Origin: Acidobacteriota bacterium
GTDB lineage: Bacteria; Acidobacteriota; Vicinamibacteria; Vicinamibacterales; JAKQTR01
Length of the DNA stretch: 19,262 nt
Assembly: GCA_026393735.1 (NCBI GenBank)
Contig: JAPKZP010000054.1
Location: forward strand, 1-19,262
Reading direction: 5' to 3'
Of this stretch, positions 1 through 7,891 are shown one piece after another. The notes under the pieces were generated by a model. It had not been told where the DNA came from, did not search any database, and saw only the letters and a list, made by a program, of their open reading frames with translations. The position numbers and the translations under genes were made by a program. Each line of letters starts with the position of its first letter. The stretch's first letter is position 1.

Positions 1-1192
1 CGAGCTTCGCGATCAGCGGGTCGTAGAACACGGGAACCACGACGCCGGCCACGGCGCCGCCATCGTCGCGCCGGATGCCGGGCCCGGCCGGCGCGCGCAG
101 CGCGGTGACGAGTCCGGGCGACGGCAGGAACTCCTGGTCGGGATCCTCGGCGTAGATGCGGCACTCGATGGCGTGCCCGACCGGGTTGATGACCGACTCG
201 GGATCGAGCGTCAGGCGCTCGCCGCGCGCAATCCGGATCTGCCAGTGCACCAGGTCGGTGCTCGTGACCAGTTCGGTGACGGGATGCTCGACCTGCAGGC
301 GGGTGTTCATCTCGAGGAAGAAGAACTCGCCCGACTCGTCCAGCAGGAACTCGATCGTGCCCGCGTTGCTGTAGCCCACGCGCCGCGCGACGGCCGCCGC
401 CGCCGCCGGCATCCGGCGCGGCCGGGCCGGCGTCACCGCCATCGACGGCGATTCCTCGACGACCTTCTGGTGGCGGCGCTGGATCGAGCACTCGCGTTCG
501 ACGAACGGCACGACCGTGCCGTGGTGGTCGCCGAGCAGCTGGATCTCGATGTGGCGCGGCCGCACGATCCGGCGCTCGATGTACACCGCCGGGTTGCCGA
601 ACGACGAGAGCGCCTCGGATCGCGCCGCGCGCAGGGAACCCGCCAGGTCGGCTGGCTGCGTGACCGTGCGCATGCCCTTGCCGCCGCCGCCGGCGACCGC
701 CTTGATGAGGATGGGGTAGCCGACCTCGGCGGCGATGGCCGCCACGTCGGCATCGGGTACGTCCGGCCCGAGGGGATCCTTCGTGCCCGGCACGACCGGC
801 ACCCCGGCGGCGATGGCCTCGGCGCGCGCCGCCGTCTTGCTGCCCATCAGGTCGATGGCCTCGGGCGACGGCCCGATGAAATTCAAGCCGGCATCGCGGC
901 ACGCACGCGCGAAGTCCGCGTTCTCGGCCAGGAACCCGTAGCCGGGGTGGACGCCGTCCGCGCCCGAACGGCGGGCCACGTCGACGAGCTTGTCGATGCG
1001 CAGGTAGCTCTCGCGCGGCGCGTTGGGGCCGATGGCGTAGGCCTCGTCGGCATACCGGACGTGCAGGGCGGTGCGGTCGCACTCGGAGTAGACGGCGACC
1101 GTCGTGAGCCCCATCTCGCGGCAGGCTCGGATGATTCGGACCGCGATCTCGCCGCGGTTGGCAACCAGGACCTTCGTCAGCGGCGCAGCCAT
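1..1192 (-). CDS. accC: Biotin carboxylase subunit of an acyl-CoA carboxylase (3' end beyond window)
   Basis: ATP-dependent carboxylation of biotin on a carrier protein, the first half-reaction of acetyl- or propionyl-CoA carboxylase, in the cytoplasm. Translating the minus strand from ATG at 1192 gives an N-terminus MAAPLTKVLVANRGEIAVRI, the classic biotin carboxylase opening. The ATP-grasp glycine loop GGGGKGM is near residue 167 and EMNTRLQVEHPVTE begins near residue 293, matching the usual family positions of the Mg-ATP ligands. The frame stays open to the left edge, about 397 residues, so it is not known whether the protein ends at about 450 residues (AccC-like) or continues into a biotinyl domain (PccA/MccA-like). 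The neighbouring carboxyltransferase gene favours a propionyl-CoA-type enzyme. A GGGAGG lies 14 bases before the ATG, too far to be an ordinary ribosome site, and a TACAAT lies 8 bases before it. Confidence 0.95.
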   Translation of the reverse strand, partial: MAAPLTKVLVANRGEIAVRIIRACREMGLTTVAVYSECDRTALHVRYADEAYAIGPNAPRESYLRIDKLVDVARRSGADGVHPGYGFLAENADFARACRDAGLNFIGPSPEAIDLMGSKTAARAEAIAAGVPVVPGTKDPLGPDVPDADVAAIAAEVGYPILIKAVAGGGGKGMRTVTQPADLAGSLRAARSEALSSFGNPAVYIERRIVRPRHIEIQLLGDHHGTVVPFVERECSIQRRHQKVVEESPSMAVTPARPRRMPAAAAAVARRVGYSNAGTIEFLLDESGEFFFLEMNTRLQVEHPVTELVTSTDLVHWQIRIARGERLTLDPESVINPVGHAIECRIYAEDPDQEFLPSPGLVTALRAPAGPGIRRDDGGAVAGVVVPVFYDPLIAKL

Positions 1193-1200
1193 GTTCGTCT

Positions 1201-1206
1201 ATTGTA
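1201..1206 (-). promoter_or_regulatory. Candidate -10 box for the biotin carboxylase gene
   Basis: TACAAT on the minus strand, five of six matches to the sigma-70 -10 consensus, with 8 bases between it and the ATG at 1192. A start site at normal spacing would fall at or within two bases of the ATG, giving a leaderless message. No good -35 is visible 16-18 bases upstream. Confidence 0.35.
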
Positions 1207-1222
1207 CCTCCCGGTCGCCCGC

Positions 1223-1280
1223 GAAACCTCTCCCGGAGAGGTTTCGGGCACCAACGGGAAACCGCTCCGGGAGAGGTTTC
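1223..1280. repeat. Two tandem 23-bp palindromes between carboxylase genes
   Basis: Copy one (1223-1245) is GAAACCTCTCC, one base, then its exact complement. Copy two (1258-1280) is the same with a single mismatch in the stem. The copies start 35 bases apart in the 91-base gap between the carboxyltransferase stop and the biotin carboxylase start. Copy two begins 3 bases after the carboxyltransferase stop codon. Neither is followed by a T-run on either strand, so a standard intrinsic terminator is not shown. A REP-like dispersed element or mRNA 3'-end stabiliser fits better. Confidence 0.75.
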
Positions 1281-1283
1281 CGC

Positions 1284-2828
1284 CTACAGCGGGATGTTCC
1301 CGTGCTTCTTCGGGGGATTCCGATCGCGCTTGTTCTCGCAGGCGTCGAGCGCCGCGATGATCTTCCGTCGCGTCTTGCGCGGGTGAATCACCTCGTCGAT
1401 GAAGCCGCGCGACGCGGTCACGAAGGGATTGGCGAAGGTGTCGCGGAATTCCGCCGTCTTCTCCGCGCGGCGCGCGGGCGCGTCGGAGGCCGCCTCCAGA
1501 TCGCGCTTGTAGAGGATGTTGACCGCTCCTTCGGGCCCCATCACCGCGATCTCCGCCATCGGCCACGCGTAGTTGAAGTCGGTCCGGATGTGCTTGCTCG
1601 ACATGACGCAGTACGCGCCGCCGTACGCCTTGCGCGTGATCACCGTCACCTTCGGCACCGTTGCCTCGGCGAACGCATAGAGCAGCTTGGCGCCGTGCCG
1701 GATGATCCCGCCGAACTCCTGGACGGTCCCCGGCAGGAACCCGGGGACGTCCTCGAGGGTCACCAGGGGAATGTTGAACGCGTCGCAGAAGCGCACGAAC
1801 CGGGCGCCCTTGACCGAGGCGTCGATGTCCAGCGTGCCGGCGAGATGCGCGGGCTGATTCGCCACGATGCCCACCGAGCGGCCGCCCATCCGCGCGAAGC
1901 CGACGACGATGTTCTGTGCGTAGTGGCGGTGCACCTCGAGGAAGTACCCGTCATCCACCAGCGTGTGGATGAGATCGAGCATGTCGTACGGCTGATACGG
2001 CGACTCGGGCACCAGCGTGTCGAGCGACGCGTCCTCGCGGTCGACCGGATCCGTGGTGACGCCGCGCGGGGCCTCGTCGAGATTGTTGCTCGGCAGGAAC
2101 CCCAGCAGCTCGCGGATGAGCGCGAGGCACTCCTTGTCGTGCTCGACGGCGAAGTGCGCCACGCCGCTCTTCTCGTTGTGCGTCATGGCGCCGCCGAGTT
2201 CTTCCTTCGTGACGTCCTCGTGCGTCACGGTCTTGATGACGTCCGGGCCGGTCACGAACATGTAGCTCGTGCCCTTCACCATGATGTTGAAGTCGGTGAT
2301 CGCCGGCGAGTACACGGCGCCGCCGGCGCAGGGCCCCATGATGGCCGAGATCTGCGGCACGACGCCCGACGCGAGGGTATTGCGGAGGAAGATGTCCGCG
2401 TAGCCGCCGAGCGACATGACGCCTTCCTGGATGCGCGCGCCGCCCGAGTCGTTCAGGCCGACGATCGGCGCGCCCATGCGCACCGCCAGGTCCATGACCT
2501 TGCAGATCTTCGCCGCGTTCGTCTCCGAGAGCGAGCCGCCGAACACGGTGAAGTCCTGGGCGAAGGCGTACACCTGGCGCCCGTCGACTCTCCCGTGACC
2601 GGTGACGACGCCGTCGCCGGGCGTGACCTGTTCCTGCATGCCGAAGTCCTGGCACCGATGGGTGACCAGCTTGTCGAGCTCCTCGAACGTGCCCGGGTCG
2701 AACAGCTGCGCCATGCGCTCGCGCGCCGTCAGCTTGCCGGTCGCATGCTGGCGCTTCAGGCGGTCTTCGCCGCCGCCGAGTTCAGCCAACCGCTCGAGTG
2801 CCGCCAGCTTCGCGAGTGACTCTTTCAC
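1284..2828 (-). CDS. pccB: Acyl-CoA (propionyl-CoA type) carboxylase carboxyltransferase beta subunit
   Basis: Transfers the carboxyl group from carboxybiotin to an acyl-CoA, probably propionyl-CoA to give methylmalonyl-CoA. The 514-residue product has the full crotonase-fold pair typical of PccB/MmdA: GGSLSETNAAKICKVMDLA and NDSGGARIQEGV in the N-half with the oxyanion segment GPCAGGAVYSPA, then PGTVQEFGGIIRHGAKLLYA and MGPEGAVNILYKRDL in the C-half. The start is GTG at 2828, with AAAGGAG seven bases before it. The GTG overlaps the transaldolase stop as GTGA, so the two are translationally coupled. An upstream extension of this frame (to 3524) merely runs through the transaldolase gene. The residue matching the known acyl-CoA specificity position of PccB (Asp in AYDVM) is Cys407 here, so the preferred substrate is less certain than the family call. 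Confidence 0.95.
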   Translation of the reverse strand: MKESLAKLAALERLAELGGGEDRLKRQHATGKLTARERMAQLFDPGTFEELDKLVTHRCQDFGMQEQVTPGDGVVTGHGRVDGRQVYAFAQDFTVFGGSLSETNAAKICKVMDLAVRMGAPIVGLNDSGGARIQEGVMSLGGYADIFLRNTLASGVVPQISAIMGPCAGGAVYSPAITDFNIMVKGTSYMFVTGPDVIKTVTHEDVTKEELGGAMTHNEKSGVAHFAVEHDKECLALIRELLGFLPSNNLDEAPRGVTTDPVDREDASLDTLVPESPYQPYDMLDLIHTLVDDGYFLEVHRHYAQNIVVGFARMGGRSVGIVANQPAHLAGTLDIDASVKGARFVRFCDAFNIPLVTLEDVPGFLPGTVQEFGGIIRHGAKLLYAFAEATVPKVTVITRKAYGGAYCVMSSKHIRTDFNYAWPMAEIAVMGPEGAVNILYKRDLEAASDAPARRAEKTAEFRDTFANPFVTASRGFIDEVIHPRKTRRKIIAALDACENKRDRNPPKKHGNIPL

Positions 2829-3478
2829 GCCTTCGCTCCTTTGGCGTCGTCCCAGTCCTTCAGGAACCGCTCGATCCCGCTGTCGGTCAGCGGGTGCTTG
2901 AACATCGCCTCGATGACGGCGGGCGGGCAGGTGCAGATGTCCGCGCCCATCTGCCCCGCGATGGCCACGTGCATGGGGGAACGGACGCTGGCGACGAGAA
3001 CCTCGGTCTCGAAGTCGTAGTTCTCGTAGACGTCCACGATCTGCCGGATGAGTTCCATGCCGTCGGTGGCGATGTCGTCGAGGCGGCCGACGAACGGGCT
3101 GACGTACGTGGCGCCGACCTTCGCCGCGAGCAGGGCCTGCGTCGGCGAGAACACCAGCGTGACGTTGACGCGGATGCCCTCGGCGCGCAGCGCCTTGCAC
3201 GCCTGCACGCCGGCCTTCCCGAATGGCACCTTGATGACGACATGCGGATCGATCGTCGCCAGGTCCTTCCCTTCGCGGATCATGCCGTCGACGTCGGTGG
3301 CGATCACTTCGGCGCTCACCGGCCCCTGCACGATCTGGCAGATGCGCTTCGTGATCGCGCGCGGGTCGCCAGGCTCCTTCGCCATGAGCGACGGGTTGGT
3401 GGTCACGCCGTCGATGATGCCGATGGCGCAGTACGTCTCGATGTCCTTGATGTTGCCCGTATCCAGGAACAGCTTCAT
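2825..3478 (-). CDS. tal: Transaldolase, small (TalC/FSA-like) class
   Basis: Transfers a dihydroxyacetone unit between sugar phosphates in the non-oxidative pentose phosphate pathway. The 217-residue length and opening MKLFLDTGNI fit the small transaldolase/fructose-6-phosphate aldolase group. TTNPSLM (26-32), the Schiff-base lysine K83 in VIKVPFGKAG and SPFVGRLDD near the C-terminal half are present. Two residues separate transaldolases from the aldolase FSA. Here they are Glu57 (in PVSAEV; FSA has Gln) and Phe129 (in SPFVGR; FSA has Tyr). Both point to transaldolase. The ATG at 3478 follows a GGGGG run at a short spacing. The gene overlaps the carboxyltransferase gene by four bases. Confidence 0.95.
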   Translation of the reverse strand: MKLFLDTGNIKDIETYCAIGIIDGVTTNPSLMAKEPGDPRAITKRICQIVQGPVSAEVIATDVDGMIREGKDLATIDPHVVIKVPFGKAGVQACKALRAEGIRVNVTLVFSPTQALLAAKVGATYVSPFVGRLDDIATDGMELIRQIVDVYENYDFETEVLVASVRSPMHVAIAGQMGADICTCPPAVIEAMFKHPLTDSGIERFLKDWDDAKGAKA

Positions 3479-3540
3479 GACGCCCCCGATTCCCTGACGC
3501 CGAGTGCCTAACCCCAGAGCTCACCTGTGTTGGTTGTGGA

Positions 3541-3599
3541 GCAGGCCTTCAGGCCTGCTTGGCGCTCCGGAACACGCAGGGCTGAAGCCCTGCGCCACA
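3541..3599. repeat. Two-hairpin dispersed repeat (REP/BIME-like)
   Basis: Two adjacent perfect stem-loops: GCAGGCCT-TC-AGGCCTGC (3541-3558) and GCAGGGCT-GA-AGCCCTGC (3576-3593). They lie in the 155-base gap between the FAH-family stop and the transaldolase start. The segment 3575-3599 occurs again, reverse-complemented and 25 of 25 identical, inside the histidine kinase gene at 14970-14994. Read on the minus strand in one frame it would encode VAQGFSPA. The rest of the 3479-3633 gap shows nothing else I can support. Confidence 0.8.
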
Positions 3600-3633
3600 C
3601 CTGCAACTGTAGCCAACTCAAGTGAACTCCGGC

Positions 3634-4416
3634 CTAGTCCCTGTCGACAACCGGATTCGTCAGTTCCCCGACCCCCTCGACCGAAATCGTCACCGTGTCG
3701 CCGGCCAAGAGCGGCCCGATTCCGGACGGCGTGCCGGTTGAGATCACGTCGCCCGGTTCGAGCGTCATGATGTTGGAGATGTAGGCCACGAGCTCCGCCG
3801 CCGGGAATACCAGCTGCTGCGTGCGCGAGTGCTGACGCCGCACGCCGTTCACCGTCCCCTCGACCGCCAGGTCCGACGGGTCGAGTCCGACCGCGATGCA
3901 CGGGCCGAGCGGCGCGAACGAATCGAACCCCTTCACGTGCGAATACTGGACGCCCTTGTTCTGCATGTCCCGCGCCGTGACGTCGTTCGCGCAGGTCACA
4001 CCCAGGAGGTACTCGTGGGCGCGCTCGGCCGGGACGCGCGTCGCGCGCCGTCCGATGACGAGCGCCATCTCGGCCTCGTGATCGATGCGTCCGACGCCTG
4101 CGGGCAGCCTGATCGGTTCGCCGGGCGCAATCACGGCCGTGGACGGCTTCAGGAAGATCATCGGGAAGACCGGCAGCGGCTTGCCCTGTTCCGCGGCATG
4201 GTCCTTGTAGTTGAGGCCGATCGCCACGATCTTGCCCGGCACGACGGGCGCCAGGACGCGCACCGCCGGCGTGAAGTCCGTGCCGCGCCCCGTGGCGATC
4301 TGAGCGCCAGCCTTGTAGGCGCCGAAGATGCTGCCCTCGACCAGGCTCAGCACGCCCGCGCGCTCAACGGCGTGCCGCACCTGGTTGTTCCACTCGATCC
4401 GGTAGATCCGGTCCAT
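3634..4416 (-). CDS. Fumarylacetoacetate hydrolase-family protein
   Basis: Cytoplasmic metal-dependent C-C hydrolase or isomerase acting on acylpyruvate-type or aromatic-catabolite substrates; the exact substrate cannot be read from sequence. The 260-residue product has an N-terminal cap region followed by the FAH core: GLNYKDHAAE (68-76), metal ligands E114 and E116 in DHEAEMALVIG, D145 in ANDVTARDMQ, K163 in VKGFDSFAPLGP, and STGTPSGIGPL near the C-terminus. The length matches 2-hydroxyhepta-2,4-diene-1,7-dioate isomerase and acylpyruvase homologues. The ATG at 4416 has AAAGGA about eight bases upstream. It lies 20 bases after the lipoprotein gene, at the end of the hslVU run, so it is probably cotranscribed. 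No pathway partners are nearby. Confidence 0.92.
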   Translation of the reverse strand: MDRIYRIEWNNQVRHAVERAGVLSLVEGSIFGAYKAGAQIATGRGTDFTPAVRVLAPVVPGKIVAIGLNYKDHAAEQGKPLPVFPMIFLKPSTAVIAPGEPIRLPAGVGRIDHEAEMALVIGRRATRVPAERAHEYLLGVTCANDVTARDMQNKGVQYSHVKGFDSFAPLGPCIAVGLDPSDLAVEGTVNGVRRQHSRTQQLVFPAAELVAYISNIMTLEPGDVISTGTPSGIGPLLAGDTVTISVEGVGELTNPVVDRD

Positions 4417-4436
4417 AACTGCGTCCTTTCCCTGCC

Positions 4437-5777
4437 CTACCTCGCCCGCTCCTCGACCTTGTTCGACAGCTCGCTGCGATTGGGCGGCGACGCGCGGTCG
4501 ATCGCGACGACGGCATAGATGTACCGCACGCCGGACTTGGCGGTGGCGTCGCGGTAGGTGGTCTCACGAATCGGCGCGTCGAACAGCGGCGTCAGCGTTT
4601 CGGTCGGCGCCTGTCCGCGCAGCACGACGTAGCCCGCCAGGTCGGTGGCGCTGACGCCTTCCCAGATCAGGCTCACGGCGCCTTCGCCCGCCACCGCGGA
4701 GAGCGCCACGGGGGCAGCGGGCGCAAACGTATCGACCGGCGTCACACAGACCCGGGGCGTCGGGGCGCTCTCGATGGACACGGGGCCCTGGGCCACGACC
4801 CTGCGGACGGCATAGCAGCGTTCCGTCCCGAATTCGAATTTCTCGTTCGACCATGTCAGTGCCGCGATCGGCGCAGCGGTGACCGGCGTCGGCACCGCTG
4901 CCGGTGGTCCGGCCGTGCCGGCGTCCGCAGGACCCGCCGCCGGCGTGTCCACTGGATACACGTTGTACGCCAGCGGCGGCGCCCACGTGATGAAGCGCGT
5001 GGTCGTGGTCAGCGCGGCCACCGGCGCGGCGGCCGCCGGCGCAGCGGCTACGGCCTGCACGGCGGGCGGCGCGATGCCGTCCGGCGGCGACCACGTGAGC
5101 ACGATGGCCTTCTCGGTTGCCTTGATAACGGGCAAGGTCGGGGGGGACGGCAGGGCCGAGAGTGGCACCTCGACGGCCACCGCGCCGCCGCTGCGCTTCC
5201 CGTGCCGGTTGATGCCGTAGACGACGTAGTAGCGGGTCGGCTCCGGTTCCATGACGATCCCGGTCAGGGGCGGCGTCAGCGGGGAGTCGAACCATATCTG
5301 CGGCTCGGGGGGAGGCGGCAGGGTCTTGCGTGGCGCCTTGACGGCGACCGGCGTGCGCATCTCCGCCGTCAGCGTTTCGGAGACCACCGCGATCGCGCCC
5401 TGGTCCACACCGGGCTCGGGCGGCGGCACGGGCTCACCCGGCTTCGGCGGCGGCGCGTCGGGGTTGGGCGGTTTGCGAACGGGCACCTCGCCCGCCAGCG
5501 TCATTTCCCGCGGGTCGCGCACGTCGCCCTTGTGCATGGCGGTGTAGGCGCGGACCTCGATCCGCTGGATGCTGGCCGGCGTCGTGGCGTCCGCATCGGT
5601 CCTGGGCACGGTGAAGCTGACATGCACCGTATCGCCCTGGCGTCGGGCTGTCACCAGGGTGGCCTCGCTCGGCATCCGGACGAAGGGGGCCAGCGGGGGG
5701 CCTTTCTTGCCGCACCCCGGCTCGGCGAAACCAGCCACGGTGACGCACAGGAGCAGGAGGATTCGCAGTCTTTTCAC
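4437..5777 (-). CDS. Predicted lipoprotein with fibronectin type III-like domains
   Basis: Unknown function; probably an envelope lipoprotein of 446 residues. Basic start MKRLR, a hydrophobic stretch LLLLCVTVAGF, then Cys22 in EPGCGKKGPPLAPF. The CGKKGPP segment after the Cys resembles the LptM/YifL lipoprotein start, though the residues before it (E-P-G) are a poor lipobox. After a Pro-rich linker (about 100-125) there are FN3-like beta-sandwich segments around 205-240 (TEKAIVLTWSPPDG) and 350-445 (VSLIWEGVSATDLAGYVVLRG to NRSELSNKVEE). An Ala/Pro-rich low-complexity stretch separates them. The start is GTG at 5777, sharing GTGA with the hslU stop, so it is translationally coupled to hslU. 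Coupling of an exported protein to a cytoplasmic protease suggests a shared promoter rather than direct contact. Confidence 0.85.
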   Translation of the reverse strand: MKRLRILLLLCVTVAGFAEPGCGKKGPPLAPFVRMPSEATLVTARRQGDTVHVSFTVPRTDADATTPASIQRIEVRAYTAMHKGDVRDPREMTLAGEVPVRKPPNPDAPPPKPGEPVPPPEPGVDQGAIAVVSETLTAEMRTPVAVKAPRKTLPPPPEPQIWFDSPLTPPLTGIVMEPEPTRYYVVYGINRHGKRSGGAVAVEVPLSALPSPPTLPVIKATEKAIVLTWSPPDGIAPPAVQAVAAAPAAAAPVAALTTTTRFITWAPPLAYNVYPVDTPAAGPADAGTAGPPAAVPTPVTAAPIAALTWSNEKFEFGTERCYAVRRVVAQGPVSIESAPTPRVCVTPVDTFAPAAPVALSAVAGEGAVSLIWEGVSATDLAGYVVLRGQAPTETLTPLFDAPIRETTYRDATAKSGVRYIYAVVAIDRASPPNRSELSNKVEERAR

Positions 5778-7150
5778 AGGATGTACCGGCTCAAGTCTTC
5801 GTTCTTCACCACGTCCGCGAGCATCCGGTCGACGTACCCGGCATCAATCGTAATCGATCTTTCGGCGAGGTCGGGCCCCTCAAACGAGATCTCGTCCAGG
5901 AGCTTCTCCATCACCGTGTGCAGCCGCCTGGCGCCGATGTTCTCCATCCGCTCGTTGACCAGGGCCGCCAGCGCCGCGATGCGCGCAATCGCGTCCTCGG
6001 TGAACTGGACCGAGACGCCTTCCGTCGCCATCAGCGCGGAGTACTGCGCGATGAGCGCGTTCTTCGGCTCGCGCAGAATGCGGACGAACTCGTCCCGGCC
6101 GAGCGCCTCGAGTTCCACGCGGATCGGGAACCGGCCCTGCAGCTCCGGGATGAGGTCGGACGGCTTCGACACGTGGAACGCGCCGGCGGCGATGAACAGG
6201 ATGTGATCCGTGCGGACCATCCCATGCTTCGTGTTCACGGTAGTGCCTTCGACGATCGGCAGGATGTCCCGCTGCACGCCCTCGCGGCTGACGTCGGGGC
6301 CCTGCCCGCCTTCACGGCCCGCGATCTTGTCGATCTCGTCCACGAAGATGATTCCCGTCTGCTCGACGCGCTCGATGGCCGTTCGCGCCACGCTCTCCCC
6401 GTCGACGAGCTTCTGCTGCTCGTCCTGCGTGAAGTGCGCGCGGGCGTCGGGCACCTTCATCGTGCCGGTGCGGTTGCGCCCCTGGAAGAAGCCGGGCAGC
6501 ATGTCGCGCAGGTTCAGCCCGATCTCCTCCATCGACCCGCCACCCACGACCTGCATCGCCGGAAACGTCTGCTCGCGGACGTCGACCTCGACCGTGCGCT
6601 GATCGAGTTTGCCTTCGCGCAGCTGTGCCCGCAGCCGCTCGCGGGTGGCGGCCGCCGTGTCCGGCTGGGCGCTTGCCTCGTCGCCGGGCGCCGGCGGTCG
6701 CGGCGGCAGCAGGAGATCCAGCAGCCGCTCTTCCGCCCGCGCCTCGGCCTGCGCCTGCACCTCGCGGTAGCGCTCGTCGCGCACCATGCCCACGGCGATC
6801 TCGACGAGGTCCCGGATCATCGACTCGACATCCCGCCCGACGTATCCCACCTCGGTGAAGCGCGACGCCTCGATCTTCAGGAACGGGGCCTGCGCCAGCT
6901 TCGCCAGGCGCCGGGCGATCTCGGTCTTCCCGACGCCGGTCGGCCCGATCATCAGGATGTTCTTCGGCGCCACGTCCTCAGCCATCTCCGGCGGCAGCTG
7001 CTGGCGGCGGAGACGGTTGCGCAGCGCGATCGCCACGGCTCGTTTCGCGCCGTGCTGGCCGACGACGTACTTGTCGAGTTCCGCGACAATCTGCCGCGGC
7101 GTCGGTGCCAGGCGCAGCGCATCGGTGGAGGACGGAAGATAGAAGGGCAT
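5774..7150 (-). CDS. hslU: HslU, ATPase and unfoldase subunit of the HslUV protease
   Basis: Hexameric AAA+ unfoldase that feeds substrates into HslV in the cytoplasm. The 458-residue product has TPRQIVAELDKYVVGQ at the N-terminus, Walker A GPTGVGKT at 69-76, a variable I-domain (about 110-240) and Walker B IIFVDEIDK near 270. The segment GPDVSREGVQRDILPIVEG follows, with sensor and arginine-finger regions (ELQGRFPIRVEL) after it. It ends in LSRYIL, the conserved C-terminal tail that inserts into HslV pockets. ATG at 7150 is 8 bases after the hslV stop codon. No truncation or missing key motif is seen. Confidence 0.97.
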   Translation of the reverse strand: MPFYLPSSTDALRLAPTPRQIVAELDKYVVGQHGAKRAVAIALRNRLRRQQLPPEMAEDVAPKNILMIGPTGVGKTEIARRLAKLAQAPFLKIEASRFTEVGYVGRDVESMIRDLVEIAVGMVRDERYREVQAQAEARAEERLLDLLLPPRPPAPGDEASAQPDTAAATRERLRAQLREGKLDQRTVEVDVREQTFPAMQVVGGGSMEEIGLNLRDMLPGFFQGRNRTGTMKVPDARAHFTQDEQQKLVDGESVARTAIERVEQTGIIFVDEIDKIAGREGGQGPDVSREGVQRDILPIVEGTTVNTKHGMVRTDHILFIAAGAFHVSKPSDLIPELQGRFPIRVELEALGRDEFVRILREPKNALIAQYSALMATEGVSVQFTEDAIARIAALAALVNERMENIGARRLHTVMEKLLDEISFEGPDLAERSITIDAGYVDRMLADVVKNEDLSRYIL

Positions 7151-7158
7151 GGGTCTGC

Positions 7159-7737
7159 TTATCGGGACTCGAGATTGGAAGCCGGCCCCGCCGCCGTGGG
7201 GACGTCCGCGGCGATCTCCTCGATCGTGAGGCGATCGTTCGTGTAGATGCAGATCTCGGCCGCGATCCCCATCGCGATTTCCGCGATGCGACGGGCATCG
7301 AACGACGTGTGGCGGGCCAGCGCGCGTGCCGCCGACACGGCGTAGGTGCCCCCGGATCCGATCCCGACCATCCCATCGTCCGGCTCGATGAGATCACCCG
7401 TGCCCGACAGCAGGAACGTGACCTTGGCATCGGCGACCACGAGCATCGCTTCGAGCCGGCGCAGGGCGCGGTCCGTGCGCCAGTCCTTGGCCAGCTCAAC
7501 GGCCGAGCGCTCGAGGTTTCCACGGTACTGGTCGAGCTTCGCCTCGAAACGGGAAAAGAGCGCAAACGAATCGGCAGCCGAGCCGGCAAAGCCCGCCAGG
7601 ACCCGGTCGTTGTACAGGCGCCGGATCTTCCGGGCCCCGTGCTTGACGACGGCATCGCCCAGGGTGACCTGACCATCGCTGGCCATGACCACCCGGCCGT
7701 TGTGCCGGACCGCGAGAATCGTGGTGGCGTGGATCAT
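7159..7737 (-). CDS. hslV: HslV, peptidase subunit of the HslUV protease
   Basis: Threonine peptidase that forms the proteolytic double ring. The 192-residue product starts MIHATTILAVRHNGRVVMASDGQVTLG. The active-site nucleophile is inferred as Thr5 after removal of a MIHA propeptide, as seen in HslV/ClpQ proteins with a HATTI start rather than the E. coli MTTI form. GSGGTYAVSAARAL and the catalytic-lysine region (ARKIRRLYNDRVLAGFAGSAAD) are present. The C-terminus carries a short Ala/Pro extension. The frame is open further upstream to about 8304, but that stretch is the reverse of the divergent PEGA gene and is rejected. No strong ribosome site precedes the ATG. Confidence 0.96.
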   Translation of the reverse strand: MIHATTILAVRHNGRVVMASDGQVTLGDAVVKHGARKIRRLYNDRVLAGFAGSAADSFALFSRFEAKLDQYRGNLERSAVELAKDWRTDRALRRLEAMLVVADAKVTFLLSGTGDLIEPDDGMVGIGSGGTYAVSAARALARHTSFDARRIAEIAMGIAAEICIYTNDRLTIEEIAADVPTAAGPASNLESR

Positions 7738-7794
7738 CGACGAAATAGTGTCAAGAAAACGAGACGGGAGCAACCTTTCGCCTGCCCCCTCCGC

Positions 7795-7823
7795 TGGACA
7801 TCTGCCGAACGGGAGCGTAGATT
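7795..7823 (+). promoter_or_regulatory. Candidate sigma-70 promoter for the PEGA gene
   Basis: TGGACA (7795-7800; five of six to TTGACA), a 17-base spacer, then TAGATT (7818-7823; four of six). It lies 68 bases before the ATG at 7892, in the divergent gap with hslV. This is the best-spaced promoter pair I found in the window. Confidence 0.45.
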
Positions 7824-7891
7824 TGCTGTGGATCTTCGCCGGCGAGGTCTGGCAGCGGAGTTGCAGACTCCCTCTGGTGCAGAGGAGTGTC

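Noticed and set aside
173..2819. Long plus-strand open frames (395 and 571 residues) opposite the carboxylase genes
   Set aside because: Arg/His/Asp-rich products with no motifs, lying antisense to clear enzyme genes. They are third-position GC shadows.
2829..3524. N-terminal extension of the carboxyltransferase to 746 residues
   Set aside because: It runs through the transaldolase gene out of frame. The GTG at 2828 has a good ribosome site and fits the family length.
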